NCBI RefSeq assembly: GCF_051622035.1
Contig: NC_135365.1
Location: forward strand, 28,210,001 to 28,274,000
From: Arctopsyche grandis
Lineage: Eukaryota; Arthropoda; Insecta; Trichoptera; Hydropsychidae
Length of the DNA: 64,000 nt
Reading direction: 5' to 3'
In this document: piece after piece, positions 11,783 to 23,700 of the stretch
Numbering within the stretch: the stretch's first letter is position 1
How the letters are laid out: each line of letters opens with the position of its first letter
Position numbers and translations under genes: made by a program
Notes under the pieces: generated by a model
Seen by the model: only the letters and a program-made list of their open reading frames with translations
What the model was told of the DNA's origin: nothing
Databases searched by the model: none

Positions 11783-12416
11783 TCATGAAAACAATGATGA
11801 GCGCAGACTACCAGATAAATGGGTTAGAGTAATTTCCAACAATTTACGCTCACTAAGGTGGAAAATATCACATTCAGTCTCGGCAGCAACGATTTCATTA
11901 AGAAGTCGAATAGCTCTTGGAATAGGAGCCATTCGAAAAAGGACTGTGCGGGCAGGAGGTACAGCCAGCAAATGATGATGTCTACCACGCACATAGTGAT
12001 TAGGGACATAGAGTCCCAACTGCTCCAGCAACAAGGGGCATGACGTATTACCACGTAAGAGCAGGAGAACGAAACGAATTAATGAGAAGTTTCTCCGAAG
12101 TTCAAGGGAATTATACCCAAGCATGCCCAAAAGGAAAGGAGTGGGGTAGAGATATGGGTAATACCCATATTCTTTCCTATATAGGAAACGAAGAAATGCT
12201 TTTTGCACTTTCTCAATCATCAGAGAGTAATTTGCTTCATGCGGATTCCACACAATCGCATTATACTCTAGCTTACTTCTCACAAGCGAATTGAAAAGCA
12301 AGCGAGAAGACATAGGATTGGAGAATAATCTTGCATATCTCAAAACAAATCCAAGTCGACGAAAGGAAACGTCAGCGACTTTCTTGATATGGTTGTGAAA
12401 GGTGAGTTGAGGATCA
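11783..12416 (-). pseudogene. LINE reverse transcriptase C-terminus
   Basis: About 210 codons nearly identical to the C-terminal part of the reverse transcriptase at 2,880-4,091 (shared block LGFVLRYARLFSNP). The polymerase catalytic motifs are absent because the copy is 5'-truncated. Codons upstream of 12,416 in the same open frame come from unrelated flanking DNA. Confidence 0.8.
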
Positions 12417-12439
12417 CTCAGATAAATATACTCAGAAAA

Positions 12440-12535
12440 ATTGTTTTCAATCGAGGTCAGCTCATGGGATCGAACCCGGTGCCTCTCGACATTAAGCAAA
12501 AGCTTAACGACCGAGTTATGCTGCTGGCTATGTAA
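12440..12535 (-). mobile_element. SINE tRNA-like head fragment
   Basis: On the minus strand it contains TCGGTCGTTAAGC (box-A-like) and CGGGTTCGATCCC (box B). It is followed by the CAGCAGC word that flanks heads of other SINE copies. Body and tail are missing. Confidence 0.5.
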
Positions 12536-12664
12536 AATGTAAAAACAATATTATCAAAATAGTGAAAGCTAAAGCAATTCTTCAAACTTTTTACCTTTTT
12601 TAAATAAAATGCTTGTCGACACAAAATCGCTAAAATAGGTCCGATGTATAAGAAAAATCGAATG

Positions 12665-12873
12665 GAACACATTAACGATAAAATAAAAATCGTTTATTAA
12701 TTTTGAAAATGTACTTTTCAATTTATTCACATTTTATTGAAACTCGAATAACAAGAATAGACATATTAAATATGATAATATGTTTTAAATTTAAAATATT
12801 ATCAAAGTATCAGCACAAATTCACAAATACACTTTCAAAATTAATAAACGATTATTATTTTATCATTACTGTG
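12665..12873. mobile_element. Foldback MITE
   Basis: Left GATAAAATAAAAATCGTTTA..TTAATTTTGAAAATG is mirrored on the right by TTTCAAAATTAATAAACGAT..TTTTATC. Arms are about 45 bp around a 120-bp AT-rich spacer. No coding capacity. Confidence 0.6.
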
Positions 12874-12924
12874 TTCTATTGGATTTTTCATTAGACCTGT
12901 TTTTAATATATTTATATTACTTAC

Positions 12925-13045
12925 TTTCCGTTGCGCGATTTTGTTGCCGAGCTATTTTGGTTTGCTCTATTTTGTCGCTGCGCGGTTTTGTCCAAGTGAT
13001 TTTATCCCCGCGACATTGTTCCGCGCGGTTTTGTCGGGACACCGT
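12925..13045. repeat. Single arm of a phrase-repeat foldback
   Basis: Tandem degenerate phrases of the type GCGCGATTTTGTTGCCG, CTGCGCGGTTTTGTCC and CGCGCGGTTTTGTCGGG. The composition resembles the arms of the foldbacks at 26.8, 39.2 and 62.6 kb, but I find no matching inverted arm nearby. Confidence 0.45.
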
Positions 13046-13995
13046 GCAGTACATATTACATACATACATATAATAAAGGAGGTATGTAAAAAATAAAAAT
13101 AGAAACACTTTGAAGTCTTAGTATTAGTAAATATACTTAAAGAGTTGCTGCAAAGAGAGGTGGAAAGTCATTGAGACTTTCTCCAGGGATAAGAAATCAG
13201 TCTGGATGTTGAAGCACAAGTATCTATGCGCATCTTGTATGTCTATGTGCGCCCTGTTCCCTAATTTGAACGCAGCATTGTATTACAAAAGAAGCTCTTA
13301 AAAAAACAAAACAATAAAAAATTAATGGTTTAGCGTATATTTGAAGTAACTTTTAAAAACTCGTCGACTTTCATAACTTGTGACGAGTAACGTATGCGTC
13401 GCGATAGCATTCACGGCCACCTTTCCTCCCCATTTTCCCCATCCCCATTCAGTCTACGGGGTTGATAAGAGGTCACACAAAGAGCCAGAGGGTAGATCGT
13501 ATATTAAAGTGTCCTTAGAGCCGGCGGACGTAAACAAAGAATCCCGGCAGGACGCCGGAAGTGGGAGGACATTTCGTCCCTCGCTTAAAAGAGATAAATG
13601 GAAAGGAAACGGTCTTGCTTATTTATAAGAAATTACTAGACATTTGTCTCTAGTCCCCTTTCGCGTTTGCTGGACTTTGCCTTTGGGATTTTCGATTAAC
13701 TCTGTATTTCCCGTGTCTTGGCGAGGTGACGCACAGTGGCTCGAATGGTACCAACTTCATTGAGTCAAGACCGATTGATGCACTATTTACACTTACGTCA
13801 AACTGTAGACGTTTTTACCTGTAATATGGGTTCCCGTTTATTTTTAGTGAGCTAATATTTGCAATGAACAAATAATTTTAAGTGTGATAAGGTAAGGCAT
13901 GGCATGCCTAGGTAGACTCCTAGGTAGACATACGAAAAATCGAAAGCAACCTGATATGAGGCTTGTAATAAAAAATAGACTACTTGAGACTTTTA
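13046..13995. other. Intergenic; GC-richer unique block at 13,380-13,720
   Basis: No gene recognised. The 13,380-13,720 block is of high complexity and not repeated in the window. It could be regulatory or an unrecognised exon fragment; the open frame there (82 codons) has no domain. 13,935-13,975 is a dispersed repeat shared with 6,145-6,190. Confidence 0.4.
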
Positions 13996-14172
13996 AATTT
14001 GATTGTCACTCGTCTCTCGACACTCCGTGAGAACGGACGTGCCGAAGACGTACTCTCTGTGCGAGCGCTCATAATACAGCGATACGCCATACCGTCAAAA
14101 AACCCACACCTTTTAACATACACAACTAACACCCCCCACAAAACGAACACCAAAAGAACACATGTTGGCACC

Positions 14173-15381
14173 ATGCGAGGATCCAACCTGAAAAAGCGAA
14201 TTAAGAAGACACTGATAACTACAACCGAAGCTCCTCAACCAGGCTGCTCTCAGACCGCTCAGATGGAGACCGAGTGGCAGTTTCCAAAACATACGGCAAA
14301 GAACGTGAAAGATGTTGCTCCTGAATTTAAAATTCAGGAGAAAAACAAATTTGAAGGGCTCTTGGAAGTTTCCGATGTCCCCAGAAGCGGTGGAAGAATC
14401 CCGCCCATCATCATGACAGCTACTGGCACTCACGGCAGCATGATCGAGTCGATCAAGAAGTTTATAAAAGACTTCACAATGACTTACATTGGTCAAAATA
14501 ATGTCAAGATACAATGTAAAAGTCTTGAAGACTTTAAAAAACTTCGGGATGGTTTGACACCAGACCGACAATTCCATACCTTTTCCAGGAAGGAGGAAAA
14601 GGAAATAAAAAGTGTCGTACGTGGCTTGCCGAAATTGCCGGAAGCTGATATTAAAGATGACATCATCAGACAGGGATTCCCTGTAACCAAAGTCATACAG
14701 ATGAAGACGAAGGAGCCTAGGAGCAACGCCACCGAGCTATACTTGATGTTCTTCGAGCCATCGGTATCGGGAAAGAAGATTAAAGAAATCCGGTACATCT
14801 GTTACACAAAGGTCAGTGTCGTTAAATATACTAGTAAATCACAAAATATTACTCAATGTTTCAGATGCCAAGAATATGGACACGCTGCGAAAAACTGCAA
14901 TCGGCAGGCCAAGTGCGTCAAATGTGCCGGCACTCACCTCACCGCACAATGCAATCAAGGAATAGTTACCCCTGCTGTCTGCTCAGGCTGTTCAGGATCT
15001 CACCCCGCTAACTTCAAAGACTGTCCAAAAAGACAGAGCTATCTGAAAATGCTGGAATCGAGGAAGAATCGAGCATCAATTGTCAAAGCCAACCCTTGGA
15101 AACTCCCAGTGGTGCAGCCACAAAATATCCCGGTCGTTAACGATCATAACTTCCCAAAGCTACCGACCATTAAAACTCCTTCACCAAATATCCCAAATAT
15201 CCCTAAAAAACCCCACCAACCAACCAATCCCAACATTCAACCAACAACAGACCTAACTTCCATGGCGTCTATGACGAAGATGTTGAAGATCCTCCAGGAG
15301 ATTCGTGCCAAGGCCAGCGGTTGCACCGACAAACTAGAGCTGGCACTCATGCTTGTCGAATATCTCGATGTCTTTGATTAA
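14173..15381 (+). CDS. Jockey-type LINE ORF1 (Gag-like nucleic acid-binding protein)
   Basis: 402 residues starting at the ATG at 14,173 (context CACCATG). The open frame continues upstream to 13,984 but only through a non-ATG start outside the element. The N-terminal 130 residues are basic and low in complexity. The middle (about 140-210) holds the RRM-like Gag core usual in Jockey elements. Then come three CCHC-type knuckles near residues 228-290: CFRCQEYGHAAKNC, CVKCAGTHLTAQC and CSGCSGSHPANFKDC. A proline/asparagine-rich stretch follows. The protein would coat the element RNA. It overlaps ORF2 by 29 bp in a different frame. No internal stop, so this ORF is still intact. Confidence 0.88.
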   Translation: MRGSNLKKRIKKTLITTTEAPQPGCSQTAQMETEWQFPKHTAKNVKDVAPEFKIQEKNKFEGLLEVSDVPRSGGRIPPIIMTATGTHGSMIESIKKFIKDFTMTYIGQNNVKIQCKSLEDFKKLRDGLTPDRQFHTFSRKEEKEIKSVVRGLPKLPEADIKDDIIRQGFPVTKVIQMKTKEPRSNATELYLMFFEPSVSGKKIKEIRYICYTKVSVVKYTSKSQNITQCFRCQEYGHAAKNCNRQAKCVKCAGTHLTAQCNQGIVTPAVCSGCSGSHPANFKDCPKRQSYLKMLESRKNRASIVKANPWKLPVVQPQNIPVVNDHNFPKLPTIKTPSPNIPNIPKKPHQPTNPNIQPTTDLTSMASMTKMLKILQEIRAKASGCTDKLELALMLVEYLDVFD

Positions 15382-18058
15382 CGGGAGGCGCCTGAACATT
15401 CTAGCTTGGAATGCTCGTGGACTTAAGAATAAGATTGACGAACTAGAGTCGGCGATCGGTGAGTACTGTGTTGACATAGTTTTAATCTCCGAGACCTTCT
15501 TAAAACCTCATATCCGTATTAACCTACCTAACTTTAACTGCTATCGCGAAGACCGAGAACAGCATGGAGGGGGAGTTGCCATTTTTATAAAATCTTCAAT
15601 TAAACATTGTCGCGTAATCACTCCGCCACTAAAAAATTTAGAACTAACCGCCATCGAACTAACAATTAACAACACCCGTCACATAGTAGCATCCGCTTAC
15701 AATCCTCCCCAAAAACGATTATTGGCATCCGATCTTAACAAAATATTTAACATTGGTAGTTCGGTAGTGGTAGCTGGTGACTTTAATGCCAAACATCCGT
15801 TATGGAGTTGCGTAAACACTGACCTACAAGGCACAACTCTTTATAAATACATTCAACTAACAGATATAATCTTACTTCATCCGGATACATACACACACTA
15901 TCCCACAAATAACTCACAACCATCCACACTAGATCTTGTCCTCGTCAAGAACTGCCCAAAAATATCGACACCAAATGCCCTTCAAACCCTGTCGTCTGAT
16001 CATCTCCCGATAATCTTCTCAATCGACGGGAAACCCGAGGAAATCATCAAGCATAGTTGGGATTACGGGAGAGCTAACTGGCGAGAGTTCAAGTCGTACA
16101 TAAATGACCAAACCATTCTTACTTCTACCACACTCACAAACAAAACCGAAATCGACAGCTCCATAATACACCTAACGGAATCAATAACTCGATCCAAACA
16201 CCTTCACATACCTAAGACACAATACATTGAACACAAATTAGAGATAACTGACTTTGTTGCAAATCTAATTAAAAGTAAAAATAAACTCCGTAAAATTTGG
16301 CAAAAATCAAAAAATCCAGCATTGAAAACATTAATTAATAAGCTCACATATCAAATTAAAATTAGAATCAAAGAAATCAAAAATGAAGCTTGGTCTAAAA
16401 AATTAGAAAAATTGAGCTCAGTTGATGGCTCTCTATGGAAATTAGCTAAAGCGATTCGCAGGACAAAAAACTCGATTCCTCCATTAGATGATGCAGGAAT
16501 CTCAGTGACGCGTGATTGCGACAAAGCAGAACTATTATCAAAATCCTTCCAAAAACATCACACACTCACACAACATTACAATCACATACCAACGCATAAT
16601 AAAGTCAACCGGTCCATTAAAATCATCACAAAAACTCCCACTAACAGTACTAAAAATATAAAATTGGTGCATCCGTGTGAAATCCAAAATATAATACGTA
16701 ATTTAAAAAATAAAAAGGCACCTGGGCGAGATTCAATAGATAATATAACAATCAAACAACTTCCATTTAAAGCTTTAGTCTCACTATCTAAAATATTCAA
16801 CGCATGTTTACTCACCGGGTATTTTCCAGAATACTGGAAAACAGCCAACGTAATTCCCATACTTAAGCCCGATAAAAGCTCAAAAAACCCGGCCAATTAT
16901 CGACCCATTAGCTTACTTTGCACGCTTTCAAAAATTCTGGAAAAAATAATCTACACACGTTTACTTAAAGTCGTAAATAAGAAATTAATAAATGAACAAT
17001 TTGGATTTCGCACTGGACATTCCACGACCCAACAGCTAACAAGACTAACTGAACACGTGACGAAGAACTTTAATATGAAGAGAAGTACCGGAATGGTATG
17101 TCTCGACATAGAAAAGTCCTTCGACACGGTTTGGCACGATGGACTCATTCATAAGCTCCTTATTAACAAAATACCAAACTACCTAATTCTCATCATCAAA
17201 TCGTACTTAACTCGTAGAAAGCTAGTGGTTAGCGTAAATAATGAATTATCGTCTCCAAAAATAATCGCAGCTGGCGTTCCGCAGGGGAGCTTGCTTGGCC
17301 CACTCTTGTTCTCCATATATATAAATGACATACCTATTCCAAAAAACTGTCACATAGCCCTATATGCAGATGATACAGCTTGCTTCACAAGTAGCAAAAA
17401 ACCAGACACTATTCTTAAAAATCTTTAATTTGCAATTAAAACAATGACTGAACACTTCAATAAGTGGAAAATTCAAATCAATCAAACCAAAACAGACGCC
17501 ATATTCTTTAGTGTTAGAAAACATAAGCCAAGTTCAGATCTGAAAATCCCCTCTGGAGAAAGTCTGAAATGGCAGTCAGTAATAAAATATTTAGGAGTAA
17601 CGTTTGATAAAAGAATGAGATGGGCACCTCACATTGAGGCAGCGAAATGCAAGGCGATGCGGGGTATATCCTCAATATATCCAATATTTAATCGCCATAG
17701 TTCTTTATCAACGCTAAATAAAATAAAATTATATCGCGCGCTCATATTACCATTATTAACCTATGCTTCACCTGTATGGAATAACGCCTCGAATACTAAC
17801 CTTTCCAAGCTCCAAGTAATATAAAATACATCCCTTAAAATAATTTATAATACACCCATATATACTAACCTGAAAAAACTGCATGCTATATATAATATTC
17901 CGTTTGTTACAGACATTACTAACAAACTAACCAGTAGATTCTATGAAAGAATCACTAATAACCATACTAACACACTTGTGAAGAGTCTCGGTGATTACAA
18001 CAAAATGTCTATACCCTTCAGGTATAAAAACAGATTACCTAAACACAATCTGCTTTAG
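15353..18058 (+). pseudogene. Jockey-type LINE ORF2 (endonuclease and reverse transcriptase) with two stops
   Basis: 901 codons in one frame, with in-frame TAA at 17,426-17,428 and 17,822-17,824. Residues 1-220 are an APE-type endonuclease (LNILAWNARGL start, VVAGDFNAKHPLW, SSDHLPI end). Residues about 440-700 are the reverse transcriptase: YRPISLL, FGFRTGHST, CLDIEKSFDTVWHDGL (motif A), GVPQGSLLGPLLF (motif B) and LYADD (motif C). The first stop falls soon after motif C, so the truncated product would keep both catalytic cores but lose thumb and C-terminus. The rest of the frame is undisturbed, implying recent inactivation or sequencing/assembly differences at two sites. Confidence 0.88.
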
Positions 18059-18340
18059 GTCATCGACTTTAGATAGTCTTTAATTAATATTATGTATTAG
18101 ATGTACTATGAACATTTATAAGGATTGTAAATAGGTTTTTGAGCTCTTTTTCCTATTATGCTTTAGATTAACATTAGAATAATATAATACTGTGATTACT
18201 AACCAAATTAAATTAAAATTGTAAAATAGAAAATGATCAGTAGATCAGTAGCTATTAAAATAGATATAAGATGTATTGTGAACATAATTTCGTAATAATA
18301 AAAAGCATTTAAAAATCAAATCAAATCAATTTGATTGTCA

Positions 18341-18559
18341 AATAATCCTTTACAAACGTATAAATTCTACATATGTATGTATGATTAAAAGAAAAATTGA
18401 CATCATAAGCTATTTTCGCTTGTGGTTTCTTCAAAGGAAGTTAATAATTTATCTATATTATGTACATACATATGTATATATGTATCCACATATAATATTT
18501 GTACATACCTACATATATGATTGCTTCAGTTAAAATACTTGCGGTCTGGATTGTTTTGA
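18341..18559. other. AT-rich spacer, nothing recognised
   Basis: Short ACATATGTATGT-type words at 18,465-18,490; no gene or element ends seen. Confidence 0.4.
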
Positions 18560-19900
18560 TTTTATTATTATTTATGATGGCATAAATTTATTTTTATTTT
18601 ATTTAATTTAAATTGGCACACATACAGAATAATATATAAACAAGAAAGCAGTATAGTGAGACAAAAAAAATTATAAATACAAATAAAAATATAATATTCC
18701 ATGTAAAGTGAGCACCACATGTTAATATAAGAAAAAAAAAAAGAAAAATTACAAAAACATATCAAAAATTGAAAAAAAAAAAAAACAATGAATAACAATG
18801 AAGGTGAAGAATCAAATCAACCACAGATTAGCTTCTTCACCTTAGCCCTAAAAAATACTGAAAGAGTCAGCAAAAAAATCGGACAATCATCTAAACCATC
18901 ATAAAGACGGCATATACGTTGGCAAATTGGTGGATAAAACAGATTTTTACATCTGGTGAATCGGACATTTCGTTCAACCCAGACGTGTCAAGGATACCAT
19001 TAGCAATCTTGTATAAAATTAACAAATCAGAGACCCCTTCTGCGCTGAGACAAACTTGCGATCTTGAAAAAAGAGAGTCTGTCATTATAAGATGGTAACA
19101 ATTTAACAAGACCAGTCTTATGGGATAAATGGCGCAGAAAACGCTTCTGGATCGTCTCTAAATTTGTGAGTTTGGTAATAAGGAGATATATTAGCGGTGT
19201 GGTCTAGTGGTAAGTGTTGTATTCTATCGTGCTATAGGTTACGAGTTCGCTTCCCGCTGGAGTGTCATTGCTGGCCAGACCTTGGTTTGACGAGGTCGGT
19301 CGTTTCATATCACAATTTGTCAATTTTTCTGATTTGAAACGATTCTTGTGAAATTGGCATTATTATCCAATTTTCTGTGGCGAAAAAACCTAGAGTTAGT
19401 TATTGAGTATTGTTACATGAATAAGTTATTCGTTGTTATTTATCGTACGATATTTGTAATATCTGACCATAGATGTCAGATATTGTTCAGATTTACATGT
19501 ATTAATCAATATGTGAACCAGGAAGGCGCATTTGGGGTTTACCTGTTAAGCCTTCCTGGTATATGTTTGTATATATGTATGTATAAAAATATGTACTATG
19601 TATGTAAAAATAAAATAAAATAAACAAATAAATTACTGCGAACCAAACTGTTATAGAGCAATATTAGAGTATGCGGATTCTTAAAGGGCTTCGCAACTCG
19701 GCAGATAATTCCCAATAGTTTATATGGTTTAGTGACTATATGGTTAAAATGTTCATTAAATGACAGTTTGCAATCTATTAGAATAACCAAGTTTCTGGCA
19801 CAGTTTTTCGTTATAAGGTCTTCGTTATTAATATTGTAAATGAAGTGATTTATATGGACATACCTCGAATTAAACTATTCGTGTGCACTATTTAATTACC
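18560..19900 (-). mobile_element. LINE fragment (family D) interrupted by a SINE
   Basis: Minus-strand coding remnants lie on both sides of a SINE. 19,623-19,880 reads as a reverse transcriptase C-terminal block (DCKLSFNEHFNHIVTKPYK, then ILLYNSLVRSNL). 18,890-19,190 reads as the end of the protein (DLLILYKIANGILDTSGL). 18,560-18,880 is an A/T-rich 3' UTR. CR1/Jockey-like by appearance. Frames are broken. Confidence 0.6.
19191..19622 (+). mobile_element. tRNA-derived SINE, near full length
   Basis: Head with GGTCTAGTGG (box-A region, 19,201-19,210) and GAGTTCGCTTCC (box-B region, 19,243-19,254). Then the shared central domain (CGTTTCATATCACAATTTGTC..). The 3' module CCAGGAAGGCGC..GCCTTCCTGG can pair with itself (19,519-19,560). 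An A/T-rich tail ends it. It interrupts LINE family D. Confidence 0.75.
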
Positions 19901-21256
<1,356 letters not shown>

Positions 21257-21270
21257 CGAAATTAATGAAT

Positions 21271-21315
21271 TTCGGTTCTACCGGTAGTATATTTAATACT
21301 ACCGGTAGTACCGAA
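21271..21315. repeat. 45-bp near-perfect palindrome
   Basis: TTCGGTTCTACCGGTAGTAT on the left is mirrored by ATACTACCGGTAGTACCGAA, with a few A/T bases at the centre and one mismatch. It sits 18 bp beyond the (TA)n tract. Confidence 0.75.
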
Positions 21316-21914
21316 ACTGCTATTACTGGTAGTTTGATCGCATTTTTAGAAAGAGTGAGAAGAGAAAAATTGTATAGGCACTTAGTTTCGTGTGCATTGT
21401 ATGTACATACATATATATACGTATTTATAAATAAATAATACAGTAAAATCTTATCATTGTTAAATCCCACTTTTTCCTCATGTTTTTCCCCTTTTACAAT
21501 CCGTTTCATTCATTCATAGTACCAGTTCGAATGTAAATAGTTGCATACATATAATAGATAACTTTATAGATAAATAATCCACAAATAAGTGCAAAATACC
21601 GCAAACAAGTACATATGTAATATTATGAACGATAAAATTGTTTTCAAAATATATTGTTTTTTTTATTTAAATATAATCTGTGGCTACTTATCAAATATGT
21701 CAAACCATAATATTAGTGAACATCCACAGAAACCAATATATTAGTGAACATCCACAGAAACGTATGTGGTAAAATTTTTCAATGTGCATCATTTTAAACA
21801 ATTCAGCGAAATTCAGTAAATACATTTTAATTAACATCCACAGAGACAATGGTGGTCAAATTTATACATTTTCAGCATTTTATACACTTCGGCGAAATTC
21901 GAGATTGCTGAAAA

Positions 21915-22115
21915 CATGAGATTTGTGAGAAAATGGTTTATTTTGCCAATTTGTTGGAACTGTTTCAATGAAAATCAGATAAATTGGCAAACTGTGATAA
22001 GAAACGATCGACCTAGAGTCACTAATCCGAGGTTTAGCCAGCAAAAACCAGTGGGATTTGAACTCGTGACCATTTTGTTCAAAGCATTATATGCTAACCA
22101 CTAGTCTATTCTGCT
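21915..22115 (-). mobile_element. tRNA-derived SINE
   Basis: On the minus strand, a head with CTAGTGGTTAGC (box-A-like) and GAGTTCAAATCCC (box-B-like), then the shared central domain with CGATCGTTTCTTATCACAGT. It is truncated near 21,915. Confidence 0.65.
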
Positions 22116-22815
22116 GGTAATGAAGAAGAAGGAATATTTCCAAATCCCAACATTATTATCTTCTTTCTCGTTGTGCTCAGTGCTGAATGTCGTGGTCATT
22201 TCCTATCACCTGGGATCCAAACTTTTTCCCCGACCTTTTTTATACGTGGCCTTAAAAAATAGATCAAACTCTATTTGGCAAAGTCCATAACTTCCATACG
22301 TCTGATTACAAGCCTCTTCTATACTTCATTTTCACATTCAAATATCATTAACATAGAACGGTCATTGACCCAAAAGTTGCTAATTTTCTGTACATTTTTT
22401 TTTTATAATCTTCCAATTCCTGACAATTTTGTACCAATTTTCTCTAGCCATCCATTCAATATTCATTGACTCTTTCTTTGTACAATCTTACAATGTATAT
22501 GCAGCTGCTCTGATAACAACTCCTACTCACCTATGTATTATACCTATATGTGTATGTAGTATATCTTTGTACCATCTATTCCTTGACATTTTGCATTATA
22601 AATGATATTTTAGTCTCCGAACTGCATACTATCTGTATAGTCTGCCACCCGTATATTTGTTACAATTTTGTCCATTCTTCAAACCCATTTTGTTATACGA
22701 CATATTTAACAAACTTACGTACATCTTCCAATTTCCTTTTTTATTTCGAACAATGTCAGGCAATCCAGCTTGTATTTTCTACAATGATACTCAATTAGTT
22801 ATTCTAAACTTCTAG
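22116..22815. other. Intergenic or intronic, nothing recognised
   Basis: No domain in the short open frames. If the Kelch fragment that follows is part of a larger gene, this would be intron. Confidence 0.35.
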
Positions 22816-23200
22816 AGTGCGGGGATCAATGGAAAGCTGTACGTAGTAGGTAGTTGTGAAATTTATTTCGTGGCAACCACTTTTATAGCCAGTGTGGAAT
22901 CGTACAATCCAGATTCCAATCTTTGGACACCGTTTTGCAATCTACCTAGTCCACGAACGGGTACCAATATGTGCCTATTTCAAAATGGGCTCATTTTCGT
23001 AGGTGCGTCAAAACGATCGTTCGATTTTAAATAATGATGTTTTCGACATTTTCATTAACACAATTACATATGTATGTTCTATGTGCAGGTAGAAAATCCA
23101 TAAAAGGTATTCTGAATGAAGTTCTGCACTATGACGCCATCACGAACACCTGGACTTCTCTTCCAGCACTCAATAAATCAATTACACTTTCCTGGTGTCG
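22816..23200 (+). pseudogene. Kelch-repeat gene fragment, two exons
   Basis: Exon at 22,816-23,002 follows an acceptor TTCTAG and ends at a donor GTGCGT. The next exon starts at 23,089 after TATGTGCAG. Joined in phase they give a Kelch pattern: GINGKLYVVG, then SVESYNPDSNLWTPFCNLP, then GLIFVG and GRKSIKGILNEVLHYDAI, TNTWTSLPALN. The W-T-P and Y-D-x-x-T-N-x-W spacing is the usual Kelch blade. Kelch propellers have five to seven blades; only about two are here. No BTB or BACK domain is seen on either side, and the second exon runs into an RTE-type LINE remnant at about 23,205 without a clear donor. It is probably a partial gene duplicate, or two internal exons of a gene extending outside the window. 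Intact splice sites argue against a processed copy. Confidence 0.65.
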
Positions 23201-23204
23201 GCTG

Positions 23205-23700
23205 ATGCAGATTTTTAATCGACGACATTTATCATGCTATAAACATTTGTGTTGTGTTTTGCCAGTGATGAAGTATGGATGTGAAACTTGGACATTGAAC
23301 GCCAAGTTTCTGCGCAAAGTCCAATACACTCAAAGATGTATGAAACGTATGCTTGACATGACGAGGAAAAACAGGAAATGGAATACGTGGGAGAGAAGTA
23401 TGACAAGGGTTGTGGATATAGTGGATAGAGTAAAGAGATTAAAATGGCAATGAGCGGGCCACGTGGCTAAAAGAATGGACGAAAGGTGGACAAAAAAAGT
23501 GCTAGAATGGTACCCGGAAGAATGAAAAGGGCTAAAAGGAAGACCGCATGGAAGATGGGTGGACGAAATTGGGAAAATTAGGGTGAGATGGATGAGATGA
23601 ATGAGATTTGCGCAAAACAGAATGGAAGCGTGTTGGAGAGGCCTTCATCTAGGAGTGGATGGCGAATGGCTATAGACAGTGTAGATGATGATGATGATGA
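23205..23700 (+). mobile_element. RTE-type LINE 3' fragment
   Basis: Encodes a decayed C-terminus: VMKYGCETWTLNAKFLRKVQ, then a KRLKWQ..GHVAKR block with stops, then a degraded CWRGLHLGVDGEWL end. It finishes in GAT repeats (GATGATGATGATGATGAC), the tail type of RTE elements. The same family lies inverted in a TTC27 intron at 54,417-54,962. Confidence 0.75.

Larger units (their letters stand above)
10396..12416 (-). mobile_element. LINE family A copy split by a repeat-bearing insertion
   Basis: 3' end with hairpin at 10,426-10,465 and 3' UTR to about 10,650, then about 1 kb of foreign DNA. The same LINE resumes from about 11,632 to 12,416. The stretch AGATAAAGTAAAAATAT occurs on both sides of the insert, consistent with a target duplication. 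5'-truncated at 12,416. Confidence 0.75.
14009..18327 (+). mobile_element. Full-length Jockey-clade LINE with 13-bp target duplication
   Basis: Flanked by a perfect direct repeat AATTTGATTGTCA (13,996-14,008 and 18,328-18,340). Structure is a short 5' UTR (14,009-14,172), a gag-like ORF1, an overlapping endonuclease/reverse transcriptase ORF2, a 270-bp 3' UTR and a tail of ATC-containing A-rich repeats rather than plain poly(A). Total 4,319 bp, about the size expected of an intact Jockey-type element. The intact ends and clean duplication indicate a complete, fairly recent insertion. Two in-frame stops in ORF2 make it inactive now. Confidence 0.9.
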
